A DNA stretch of 64,000 bases. Source: Thermohalobaculum sp039805905. Lineage in GTDB: Bacteria > Pseudomonadota > Alphaproteobacteria > Rhodobacterales > Rhodobacteraceae. The stretch lies in contig JBDIVM010000003.1 in the NCBI GenBank assembly GCA_039805905.1, positions 248,001-312,000 on the forward strand. Reading direction: 5' to 3'. How positions within the stretch are numbered: position 1 is the stretch's first letter; each line of letters starts with the position of its first letter. Positions 26,481 through 33,745 of the stretch are shown in pieces. Below the pieces are notes generated by a model. That model made no database searches and was not told where the DNA came from. It saw only the letters and a program-made list of their open reading frames with translations. A program made the translations under genes and the position numbers.

Positions 26481-27071
26481 ATGCTCAGCTTCGCCGCCGC
26501 CGTCCTGTTCCTGATCATCACCCCCGGCCCCGGCGTCCTCTCGACGGCAGGAGTCGGCTCGGGCTTCGGCTTTCGCGCCGGGCTCGGCTATGTCGGCGGG
26601 CTCTTCCTCGGCACCAACCTGGTGGCGCTGGCCGTGGTCTCGGGCCTCGCCGCGGTGCTGTTCGCCGTGCCGGCGGTGCATTCCGCCTTCTTCGCCGCAT
26701 CGGTCGGCTATCTGGTCTACCTCGCGGCAAAGATCGCCTTTTCGGGCAGCCGCATCGCCTTCATAGAGGCCCGCCGGCCACCCGGCTTCGGCAATGGCGT
26801 GATGCTTCAGGCGATCAATCCCAAGGCCTATGCGGTCAACACCGCACTGTTCTCGGGCTTCGCCTTCTGGCCCGGCTCCCCGGTTGCCGAGACCATGGCC
26901 AAGTTCCTGATCCTGAACGCGATCTGGATCCCGATCCACCTCGGCTGGCTCGCCGCCGGGGTGACGCTCCGCCGCCTCGATCTGCCGGCCCGCAGCCAGC
27001 GAGCGATCAATGTGGCGATGGCGGTCTCGATGCTCGCGGTGGTGGCGCTGGCGGCGCTGGCGCCGCGCTGA
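26481..27071 (+). CDS. LysE/RhtB family amino-acid exporter
   Basis: A 196-residue inner-membrane exporter of the LysE superfamily with five or six helices. The family signature region is at the N-terminus (FLIITPGPGVLSTAGVGSG), and the conserved QAINPKAY lies at about residue 115. Substrates of related proteins are basic or neutral amino acids and homoserine lactone-like compounds; none can be chosen here. The stop codon sits in one arm of a hairpin shared with the convergent DUF188 gene. Confidence 0.92.
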   Translation: MLSFAAAVLFLIITPGPGVLSTAGVGSGFGFRAGLGYVGGLFLGTNLVALAVVSGLAAVLFAVPAVHSAFFAASVGYLVYLAAKIAFSGSRIAFIEARRPPGFGNGVMLQAINPKAYAVNTALFSGFAFWPGSPVAETMAKFLILNAIWIPIHLGWLAAGVTLRRLDLPARSQRAINVAMAVSMLAVVALAALAPR

Positions 27072-27087
27072 GTCACTCTCTCAGCGC
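27065..27087. terminator. Hairpin holding both stop codons of LysE and DUF188 genes
   Basis: GCGCTGAG (27065-27072) pairs perfectly with CTCAGCGC (27080-27087), loop 7 nt. The LysE stop TGA and the DUF188 stop (on the minus strand) lie in or beside opposite arms. Confidence 0.5.
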
Positions 27088-27528
27088 CGACCGCACCATC
27101 CGTTCGAGCGCATCGAGGAAGCGCGAGCGGTCCGCCTTGCCGAAGGGCCGACCGCCCCCCGCCGCGCGCAGCGGATTCGCCGCCCTGAGGTCCGCCATCA
27201 GGTCGCGCATCGCCAGCGCATGGCCGATATTTGCGGGCGTGAAGGCCTCGCCGTTCGGCCGGATCGCCCGGGCCCCGGCCTCGAGGCAGCGCGCTGCCAG
27301 GGGAATGTCCTGTGTCACACAGATGTCGCCCGGCCCGATCCGCCCGGCGATCCAGCGGTCGGCCGCGTCCGGACCCTCCGGCACGACCACCGTCTCGACC
27401 CGGGGGTCCGGGTCCGGCCGGATGCCGCCGTTCGAGACCACCCGCACGCCCAGGTCGTGCCGCGCCGCCACCCTCAGGGTCTCCGCCTTTACCGGGCAGG
27501 CATCGGCATCGATGTAGATCAGGGTCAT
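27073..27528 (-). CDS. DUF188 (YaiI/YqxD) family protein
   Basis: A 151-residue protein of the UPF0178/YaiI family, a PIN-like fold of unknown biochemical role. The hallmark N-terminus YIDADACPVK with its conserved acids is present, as are TQDIPLAARCLEAGA and GKADRSRFLDALER. ATG 27528 is used; the longer open frame upstream overlaps rimI in another frame. It follows rimI by 17 bp on the same strand and ends in a hairpin shared with LysE. Confidence 0.9.
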   Translation of the reverse strand: MTLIYIDADACPVKAETLRVAARHDLGVRVVSNGGIRPDPDPRVETVVVPEGPDAADRWIAGRIGPGDICVTQDIPLAARCLEAGARAIRPNGEAFTPANIGHALAMRDLMADLRAANPLRAAGGGRPFGKADRSRFLDALERMVRSALRE

Positions 27529-27545
27529 CCGGCAGAGGCCCCCGT

Positions 27546-28079
27546 CTACCCATGCGCTCCGGCGGAACCGCGGCGGCCCGGTGGTTCGGCCGCCAGCGGC
27601 TTCACCAGCACGATCGCGTCCGCCCGGCTGCCGTCCGCCCGGCGGTAATAGCCCTTGCGCCGCCCGGCGTCGGCGAAGCCCGCGGCCCCATAGAGCGCCC
27701 GCGCCGCGACATTCGCCTCCGAGACCTCGAGGAACATCCGGACCGCACCCCGGCGCCGTGCCCCGGCCGCGCAGGCCGCGAGCAGCCGCGCGCCGCAGCC
27801 CGCGCGCCGCGCGTCGGGCAGCACAGCAAGGGTTAGCAGCTCGGCCTCGTCCGCCGCCACACGGTAGAGCCCGAAGCCGACGACATCGGGACGCCCTGGG
27901 GCGCACGCCGCCTCTCTCCGGGCCAGGCAGACCCCGATCGCGCGGTCACCGATGAGATCCAGGATTTCCGGCCCGCTCCATGCCCGGCTGTCGTCGGCGA
28001 ATGCCCGCCGGTGGATGTCGGCCAGCGTCGCGGCCAGCGCGGGTCCGGGCTCGGTGCGATCCCACTCCTGCAGGATCAT
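27546..28079 (-). CDS. rimI: Ribosomal-protein-alanine N-acetyltransferase
   Basis: A 177-residue GNAT acetyltransferase. Motif A for acetyl-CoA binding is LTLAVLPDARRAGCGARLL, followed by MFLEVSEANVAARALYGAAG. RimI acetylates the N-terminus of ribosomal protein S18. The gene starts at ATG 28079, 4 bp after tsaB, the usual partner gene in bacteria, which strengthens the RimI assignment over a generic acetyltransferase. The protein is somewhat longer than the E. coli one. Confidence 0.9.
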   Translation of the reverse strand: MILQEWDRTEPGPALAATLADIHRRAFADDSRAWSGPEILDLIGDRAIGVCLARREAACAPGRPDVVGFGLYRVAADEAELLTLAVLPDARRAGCGARLLAACAAGARRRGAVRMFLEVSEANVAARALYGAAGFADAGRRKGYYRRADGSRADAIVLVKPLAAEPPGRRGSAGAHG

Positions 28080-28083
28080 CGGG

Positions 28084-28731
28084 TCAGTCCAGCAGCCGCG
28101 GCGGCGCATCGGCCGGCACCTGCGCATCAGCGCCACGCAGGTAGAGCGGCGCAGGCAGCCCGGCCCCTGGGCAGTCAGCACCCAGCCGCGCGATCACTGC
28201 CGGGTCGGGCAGCCCGTCGGGAACCAGCGCGGCGCTGTCTGCAGCCCGTGCCGCAGCATCGCCGGCAAACAGGTGGCAAGCGCCTGGAATCACGCGGGAA
28301 AGGGACTCGATGCGGGTCGCAACAGGGCCCGCGGGCCGCACATCCGCGCCGCCGAACACCTGGACGAAGACGGTTTCGCCCCGGCCAGCCAGGCAGACTG
28401 CGACCGGCTCCTGCGACCGGGTCTCGCGCACCTCGGCGGCCAGCGCCTCGAAGCGGCTGACCCCGACCACCGGAACGCCGAGACCCAGCGCGAGGCCGCG
28501 GGCGGCAGCGACGCCGATGCGGACCCCGGTGAACGAGCCCGGTCCGGTGCAGACGGCGATGCGGGCGATGTCGCCGAAGGCGGCACCGGCGCGCGCGAGC
28601 ACCGCCTCGATCATCGGGAACAGGTGCTCGGCATGGCCGCGCTCCATGGCCCGCCGCTCGGCCACGGTCGCTGCATGGCCGACAAGCGCGACGGCACACT
28701 GCGCCGCCGAGGTGTCGATGCCGAGGATCAT
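28084..28731 (-). CDS. tsaB: tRNA threonylcarbamoyladenosine biosynthesis protein TsaB
   Basis: A 215-residue ASKHA-fold protein. It forms a complex with TsaD and TsaE for the N6-threonylcarbamoyl modification of A37 in ANN-decoding tRNAs. The N-terminus MILGIDTSAAQCAVAL and the core VCTGPGSFTGVRIGVAAARG are diagnostic. rimI follows 4 bp downstream, and the nfu gene ends 19 bp upstream on the same strand. Confidence 0.95.
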   Translation of the reverse strand: MILGIDTSAAQCAVALVGHAATVAERRAMERGHAEHLFPMIEAVLARAGAAFGDIARIAVCTGPGSFTGVRIGVAAARGLALGLGVPVVGVSRFEALAAEVRETRSQEPVAVCLAGRGETVFVQVFGGADVRPAGPVATRIESLSRVIPGACHLFAGDAAARAADSAALVPDGLPDPAVIARLGADCPGAGLPAPLYLRGADAQVPADAPPRLLD

Positions 28732-28750
28732 TACCGCTCCGGTGACCGGG

Positions 28751-29311
28751 TCAGACGGCGACCGGGCGGACCTCGGTCACTTCGGGGATGTAATGGCGCA
28801 GCAGGTTCTCGATCCCGTGCTTGAGCGTCAGGGTCGAGGACGGGCAGCCGGCGCAGGCGCCCTGCATGTGCAGGTAGACGACGCCTTTCTCGTAGCCGTG
28901 GAAGGTGATGTCGCCGCCATCCTGCGCCACCGCAGGGCGGACCCGGGTGTCGAGCAGCTCCTTGATCTGGCCGACGATGTCGGAATCGGGCCCATCATGG
29001 GAGGCATGGGTCACGGCGTGGCTGCCACCGCCGCTTAGCACCGGATCGCCCGAGGAGTAGTGCTCCATGATCGCGCCGAGGAGCGCGGGCTTGATGTGTG
29101 CCCAGTCCACTTCGTCCTTCGTCACGGTGATGAAGTCCGGGCCGAGAAACACGGCCCGCACCCCCTCGACGTCGAAGAGCCGGCGGGCCAGCGGAGAAGT
29201 GTCGGCGCCTTCGGGACTGGGGAAGTCCGCCGAACCCGCCTGCATCACCGGCTTGCCGGGCAGAAACTTGAGCGTCGCCGGGTTCGGGGTCGCTTCGGTC
29301 TGGATGAACAT
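28751..29311 (-). CDS. NifU/Nfu-type Fe-S cluster carrier
   Basis: A 186-residue Fe-S carrier with an N-terminal Nfu_N domain (MFIQTEATPNPATLKFLPG) and a C-terminal NifU-like domain holding the cluster-binding CxxC in GACAGCPSST. It transfers Fe-S clusters to apo-proteins, as mitochondrial NFU1 does. ATG 29311 is preceded by GGAG at 6 nt. An Irr-type palindrome lies 50 bp upstream of the start, so control by iron is likely. tsaB and rimI follow in the same direction. Confidence 0.95.
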   Translation of the reverse strand: MFIQTEATPNPATLKFLPGKPVMQAGSADFPSPEGADTSPLARRLFDVEGVRAVFLGPDFITVTKDEVDWAHIKPALLGAIMEHYSSGDPVLSGGGSHAVTHASHDGPDSDIVGQIKELLDTRVRPAVAQDGGDITFHGYEKGVVYLHMQGACAGCPSSTLTLKHGIENLLRHYIPEVTEVRPVAV

Positions 29312-29360
29312 CTCTGTCTCCGTTCTCTGGGGCAAGACATGGCGCGGCGCAGGGTCAAAA

Positions 29361-29377
29361 TCAAGAATCATTCTAAA
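29361..29377 (-). promoter_or_regulatory. Irr-type (ICE) palindrome in front of the Nfu gene
   Basis: TCAAGAA-TCA-TTCTAAA on the plus strand matches the Irr/ICE consensus TTTAGAA-N3-TTCTAAA at 12 of 14 defined positions, with a perfect right half. It lies 50 bp upstream of the nfu start and 45 bp before the divergent DUF3303 start. Irr is the haem-dependent iron regulator of alphaproteobacteria. Confidence 0.5.
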
Positions 29378-29421
29378 GTGCTGGACTCCCGCCGGGCGAA
29401 TCGCTGCAGAAGGAATGCAAC

Positions 29422-29712
29422 ATGCTGTTCATGGTGATCGAGCGTTTCAAGGACGACGACATGCTGCCGGTCTACAGGCGGCTGGAGGAGCGCGGCCGGC
29501 AGCTCCCGGACGGGCTGACCTATGCCGGCAGCTGGATCGAGGCGAATTTCAGCCGCTGCTTCCAGCTCATGGAGTGCACGGACGCCCGGCTGCTGCAGGA
29601 ATGGGTGCTGTCCTGGCGCGGCACCGGGGCGACCTTCGAGATCGTGCCCGTGGTGCCGAGCACCGACACCCGGGTCGTCGTGGCGCCGAATCTACGGAGC
29701 GAGATCGGCTGA
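29422..29712 (+). CDS. DUF3303 family protein
   Basis: A 96-residue protein of the DUF3303 family, small cytoplasmic proteins with a ferredoxin-like fold predicted from pattern and no known function. The start MLFMVIERFKDDDMLPVYRR and the middle LTYAGSWIEANFSRCFQLME are typical. It is divergent from nfu, sharing its control region with the Irr-type box, and converges with the universal stress protein gene. Confidence 0.85.
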   Translation: MLFMVIERFKDDDMLPVYRRLEERGRQLPDGLTYAGSWIEANFSRCFQLMECTDARLLQEWVLSWRGTGATFEIVPVVPSTDTRVVVAPNLRSEIG

Positions 29713-29738
29713 CCCGCCGGGACGGCGTGCCGGTCAGC
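29708..29738. terminator. Hairpin holding both stop codons of DUF3303 and USP genes
   Basis: GCTGACC (29708-29714) pairs perfectly with GGTCAGC (29732-29738). An inner GCCG/CGGC pairing shortens the loop. The TGA of the plus gene and the stop of the minus gene sit in opposite arms. Confidence 0.5.
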
Positions 29739-30189
29739 TCACCGCGTCGATCCGCTCCATGCTCATGGCGCCGGGAACGATGGTGACCGGCACGGGCAGC
29801 CGGTGGCCCATCTTGGTGACGAGGTGGGAGACGAGCGGCCCCGGCCCCTCGCCCTCGCCGGCACCGAGCACGAGCACGCCGATGTCGTGGTCGGCCTCGA
29901 TGGCGGCTAGTACCTCGTCGGCCTTCTTGCCCTCGCGGATCGAGAATTCCGGCGTGACGCCGCAGAGTTCGCGCATCTCGTCCGCGAGCTGCACGAGGCG
30001 CATCTCGGCCTTGTCGCGGGCCTCGGCGCGCATCACCTCGGCGACGCCCATCCAGTGCTGGAACTCCTCGGGCTCGATCACGTATAGCATCGTGACGCCG
30101 CCGCCCGTCCGCTGGGCGCGCCGCGCCGCGAAGCGCATTGCATTCATGCATTCGGGCGTCTCGTCGACGACGATCATGAACTTCCGCAA
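29734..30189 (-). CDS. Universal stress protein (UspA family)
   Basis: A 151-residue UspA-fold protein. The beta-strand IVVDETPECMNAMRFAARRA begins the fold, and the C-terminal HDIGVLVLGAG segment and VPVTIVPG end it. The nucleotide-loop glycines are partly changed (GAGEGEGPGPLVSHL), so ATP binding is possible but not certain. A TTG start at 30189 (MRKFMIVVDE) is chosen because GGAG lies 6 nt upstream. It is downstream of trpS on the same strand, 97 bp away. Confidence 0.9.
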   Translation of the reverse strand: MRKFMIVVDETPECMNAMRFAARRAQRTGGGVTMLYVIEPEEFQHWMGVAEVMRAEARDKAEMRLVQLADEMRELCGVTPEFSIREGKKADEVLAAIEADHDIGVLVLGAGEGEGPGPLVSHLVTKMGHRLPVPVTIVPGAMSMERIDAVS

Positions 30190-30286
30190 GGGCGTCTCCT
30201 CTGGCTGCCGCCGGACGCGCCGGAGGATGGCAGCAGATTCCGGACCGCGCAAGGCGGAGGAGTGGCGGGCCCACCGGACTGGCGGG

Positions 30287-31327
30287 TCAGCGCGAGCGCA
30301 GGAACCCGACCGCGTCGTAGGTCTCGGCCAGGATCGGCGCGGCCAGCGCCGCCGCGCGGCCGGCCCCGTCGCCGAGGATGCGGTCGATCTCGGCCGGGTC
30401 GGCCATCAGCCGGGTCATCTCGGCGGTGATCGGGCTCAGATGATCGACCGCAAGTTCCGCCAGCGCCGGCTTGAAGACGCCGAAGCCCTTGCCGGCGTAT
30501 TCGGCCACCACAGCCTCGGCCGAGGTGCCGGCCAGCGCGGCGTAGATGCCGACGAGGTTGCGCGCCTCGGGCCGGGCCTCGAGCGCCTCGAGCGTGTCCG
30601 GCAGCGGCGCAGGATCGGTGCGGGCCCTGCGGATCTTCGAGGCGATGGCATCGGCGCTGTCGGTCAGGTTGATCCGGCTCATGTCCGAGGGATCGGACTT
30701 CGACATCTTCTTGGTGCCGTCGCGCAGGGACATCACCCGCGGCGCCGGGCCGCCGATCAGGGGCTCGGGCAGCGGGAAGAAATCCGGCACCCGGAAGTCG
30801 TTGTTGAACTTCTGCGCGATGTCGCGGGCGAGCTCCAGATGCTGCTTCTGGTCCTCGCCGACCGGCACATGGGTGCCTCGGTAGGCCAGGATGTCGGCCG
30901 CCATCAGCGCCGGGTAGACATAGAGCCCTGCCGAGGCGTTCTCGCGGTCCTTTCCCGCCTTGTCCTTGAACTGGGTCATCCGGTTCAGCCAGCCGAGGCG
31001 GACGACGCAGTTGAAGATCCAGCCGAGCTCGGCATGGGCCGGAACCTGGCTCTGGTTGAACAGGATCGAGCGCCTCGGATCGAGGCCGCAGGCAAGGAAC
31101 GCCGCAGTCACCTCGCGGGTGGCACGCCTGAGGTCCTCCGGATTCTGCCACACCGTGATCGCGTGCAGGTCGACGACGCAATAGAGCGTCTCCATGCCGC
31201 CGTCCTGCAGCTCGACAAAGCGCTTCAGCGCGCCGAGATAGTTGCCAAGCGTCAGGCTGCCCGAGGGCTGGACCCCCGAGAAGACGCGGGGGGTATGGGT
31301 TCTGGCCTCGCTCATGGGGGCGTTCAT
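30287..31327 (-). CDS. trpS: Tryptophan-tRNA ligase
   Basis: A class I aminoacyl-tRNA synthetase, 346 residues, as usual. The HIGH-like motif is SGSLTLGNYLG, and the KMSKS loop is perfect (KKMSKSDPSD). The tryptophan pocket region VPAHAELGWIFNC is present. The start at 31327 gives MNAPMSEARTH; an inner ATG at 31315 is possible. A promoter is visible upstream. The rhomboid gene is divergent. Confidence 0.97.
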   Translation of the reverse strand: MNAPMSEARTHTPRVFSGVQPSGSLTLGNYLGALKRFVELQDGGMETLYCVVDLHAITVWQNPEDLRRATREVTAAFLACGLDPRRSILFNQSQVPAHAELGWIFNCVVRLGWLNRMTQFKDKAGKDRENASAGLYVYPALMAADILAYRGTHVPVGEDQKQHLELARDIAQKFNNDFRVPDFFPLPEPLIGGPAPRVMSLRDGTKKMSKSDPSDMSRINLTDSADAIASKIRRARTDPAPLPDTLEALEARPEARNLVGIYAALAGTSAEAVVAEYAGKGFGVFKPALAELAVDHLSPITAEMTRLMADPAEIDRILGDGAGRAAALAAPILAETYDAVGFLRSR

Positions 31328-31392
31328 GGGGTCGCTCTCTTCGGGGCAGGTCTCTTCCGGCGGGCTCTGGCGGTTGCCGATTTCAGCGGCCC

Positions 31393-31421
31393 TCTATGGT
31401 GCGCGGCCCGGCGCGCGTCAA
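31393..31421 (-). promoter_or_regulatory. Candidate promoter of trpS
   Basis: On the minus strand TTGACG (31416-31421) and CATAGA (31393-31398) are 17 nt apart, placing the start of transcription near 31386, about 59 nt before the trpS ATG. Confidence 0.55.
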
Positions 31422-31479
31422 GCGAGACGGCCGGCGGATTTGCTTTCCACCCGGGCGGCCCATGATCTAGAAGCCCGGC

Positions 31480-32178
31480 ATGAGCATGTCAGACGCCCCG
31501 CCCCCACGGATCCCCGTCCATCCTGTCCTCTGGGCCATGATCGCCGTCATGGTCGGGTTCGAGCTGATGTTCGCCGCTGTCGAAGCGGGCTATCTGCCCG
31601 AGAACCTGGGACGGGCCGAGATCTATCTGCGCTTCGCCTTCTTCGGCATCGAGGAGCGCGGCGGGCAGCTGCTGCGGGTCTTCGGCGAATTCGATGGCCG
31701 TCTCTTCGCCGAGCCGCTGGGGCCGGCGGCGGCATGGTCGTTCCTTACCTATGCCTTCCTGCATGGCGGCTGGCTGCATCTGGCCATGAACGGCGCCGCC
31801 TTCATGGGGCTCGGCCACGCGCTGGTGCAGCGGGTCGGGATCCTGCGTTTCCTCGCGATCTTCGCCGTGACCTCGGTTGCCGGTGCCGTGGCCTTCTGGC
31901 TGATGAGCCCGGCGCAGGGGCCGATGGTCGGCGCCTCTGGGGCGATCTTCGGCATGCTCGCCGTGCTCACGGCCTGGCAGGAGCAGGCGCTGCGGCGGAT
32001 GGGGATGAGCCGGGCGCCAATCTGGCAGCGGATCGGCGGCCTGGTGCTGTTGAATGTCCTCCTGGCGCTGGGGCTTGGCGGGCTGCTGGCCTGGGAGGCG
32101 CATCTCGGCGGCTTCGCCTGCGGCTGGCTGATGGCGCTGGCGATCCGGCCGGGACGGGGCCCCGCATTCGCCGTCTGA
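31480..32178 (+). CDS. Rhomboid family intramembrane serine protease
   Basis: A 232-residue polytopic protease with about six helices. The catalytic Ser lies in GASGAIFGMLA and the partner His in EAHLGGFACGW; HLAMNGAAF in the second helix gives the conserved HxxxN. These residues are complete, so an active protease is expected. The natural substrate is unknown. It is divergent from trpS and converges with murJ. Confidence 0.94.
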   Translation: MSMSDAPPPRIPVHPVLWAMIAVMVGFELMFAAVEAGYLPENLGRAEIYLRFAFFGIEERGGQLLRVFGEFDGRLFAEPLGPAAAWSFLTYAFLHGGWLHLAMNGAAFMGLGHALVQRVGILRFLAIFAVTSVAGAVAFWLMSPAQGPMVGASGAIFGMLAVLTAWQEQALRRMGMSRAPIWQRIGGLVLLNVLLALGLGGLLAWEAHLGGFACGWLMALAIRPGRGPAFAV

Positions 32179-32188
32179 ACGGTGCGGC

Positions 32189-33745
32189 TCAGGCGCCGCG
32201 GCGGCGCGTCACGGCAGTGCGCAGGTCGGCCATGCGGAAGGCCCCGAGCAGTGCCGCGACGACGAGATAGGCGCCGGCGCCCAGTGTCACGATTGCGCCC
32301 AGCGCCACCGCCTGCCCGCCCGGCAGCCACAGCGCCTGGGCCTCGGCCAGGCCCAGTACCAGCGCGCCCATCGCCAATGCGGCCGCCAGCATCCGCGGCG
32401 CGCGGCGGGCGAGCCGCGCGTCGACCTGCAATTCCCCGCCGAAGCGCCGTGCCCCCCGCCAGAGCAGCGCGACGTTGACCCAGCCTGCGGCCGTGGTGCC
32501 GACCGCTGCCGCGAGGAAGCCGATCACCGGCGCGCCGCCGGCCGCGACGGCGACATTGACGACCATCGAGACCACCGCATAGCGGAGCGGCGTGCGGGTG
32601 TCCTCGCGGGCGAAGAAGGCGGGCTGCACCACCTTCTGCATCATGAAGGCGGGCAGGCCCAGCGCGTAGACCACCAGCGCCGCCGCGGTTCCGGCGGTGT
32701 CGCTTGCGTCGAAGGCGCCGCGTTCGAACAGCACGGCGACGATCAGCTCCGGCACCACGACCAGGCCGACCGTGGCAGGAAGCGTCAGCAGCAGGCAGAA
32801 TTCGGTCGCCCGGTTCACCGCATGGCTTGCGCCCTGGGCGTCACCGGCGCGGAGCCTTCGCGCGAGCTCGGGCAGCAGCACGACCCCGATCGCCACCCCG
32901 ATCACGCCGAGCGGAAGCTGGTAGAGTCGGTCGGCATACCAGAGCCAGCCGACCGCGCCCTCGAAATAGCTCGCCACCTGGGTTCCGACCACGAGGTTCA
33001 CCTGTATGACCCCGCCCGCCAGCGCGCCGGGGATGCCGAGCGCGACCAGCCGCCGCACACCGGGCGTCAGCCGCGGCCGGCGGATGTCGAGGGTGACCCC
33101 GATCCGCTGCGCGGCCCAGACCACGAGGCCGAGCTGGGCGATGCCGGCCACGATCTCGGACCAGGCCAGCGTCAGTCCGATGCCCCAGCCGAGCGCCCGG
33201 CCGAGCAGCATCGCCGCGATCAGCACCACGTTCAGCAGCGTCGGAGCCGCGGCGGCGGCGGCGAACCTGCCGAACGAGTTCAGCACCCCGGAATAGAGCG
33301 CGGTCAGCGAGATGAAGACGATGTATGGGAAGCCGATCCGCGAGTAGAGCACCGCAAGCTCGAACTTCTCCGGATCGTCAAAGCCGCTGGCGAGCGCGAT
33401 GACGAACCAGGGCATCGCGATCTCGGCCAGCACCGTCAGCGCCACCAGCACCCAGAACAGCACCGACATGGCCTCGACGGCGAACTGCCGCGCCGCCTCG
33501 GGTCCCTCGCCCTCGAGCCGCCTGGCGAACAGCGGCACGAAGGCCATGTTGAAGGCACCCTCGGCGAACAGCCGGCGGAACATGTTCGGCAGCCGGAAGG
33601 CGACGAAGAACGCCTCGGCCACCGGCCCCGCGCCCAAGAGCCAGGCGATCGCCACGTCGCGCAGGAAACCCAGAACCCGGCTGATCAGGGTCCAGCCGCC
33701 GACTGTCGCGAAGCCGTGCAGGAGCCGGATCGGCGATGGCGTCAT
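32189..33745 (-). CDS. murJ: Lipid II flippase MurJ
   Basis: A 518-residue MviN/MurJ protein with about 14 membrane helices, moving lipid II across the inner membrane for peptidoglycan synthesis. The family start (LISRVLGFLRDVAIAWLLGA, then AFFVAFRLPNMFRRLFAEGA) is clear. Its start overlaps the glnD stop by 4 bp (ATGA), so the two are translationally coupled. The pairing of glnD with murJ is common in alphaproteobacteria. Confidence 0.97.
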   Translation of the reverse strand: MTPSPIRLLHGFATVGGWTLISRVLGFLRDVAIAWLLGAGPVAEAFFVAFRLPNMFRRLFAEGAFNMAFVPLFARRLEGEGPEAARQFAVEAMSVLFWVLVALTVLAEIAMPWFVIALASGFDDPEKFELAVLYSRIGFPYIVFISLTALYSGVLNSFGRFAAAAAAPTLLNVVLIAAMLLGRALGWGIGLTLAWSEIVAGIAQLGLVVWAAQRIGVTLDIRRPRLTPGVRRLVALGIPGALAGGVIQVNLVVGTQVASYFEGAVGWLWYADRLYQLPLGVIGVAIGVVLLPELARRLRAGDAQGASHAVNRATEFCLLLTLPATVGLVVVPELIVAVLFERGAFDASDTAGTAAALVVYALGLPAFMMQKVVQPAFFAREDTRTPLRYAVVSMVVNVAVAAGGAPVIGFLAAAVGTTAAGWVNVALLWRGARRFGGELQVDARLARRAPRMLAAALAMGALVLGLAEAQALWLPGGQAVALGAIVTLGAGAYLVVAALLGAFRMADLRTAVTRRRGA

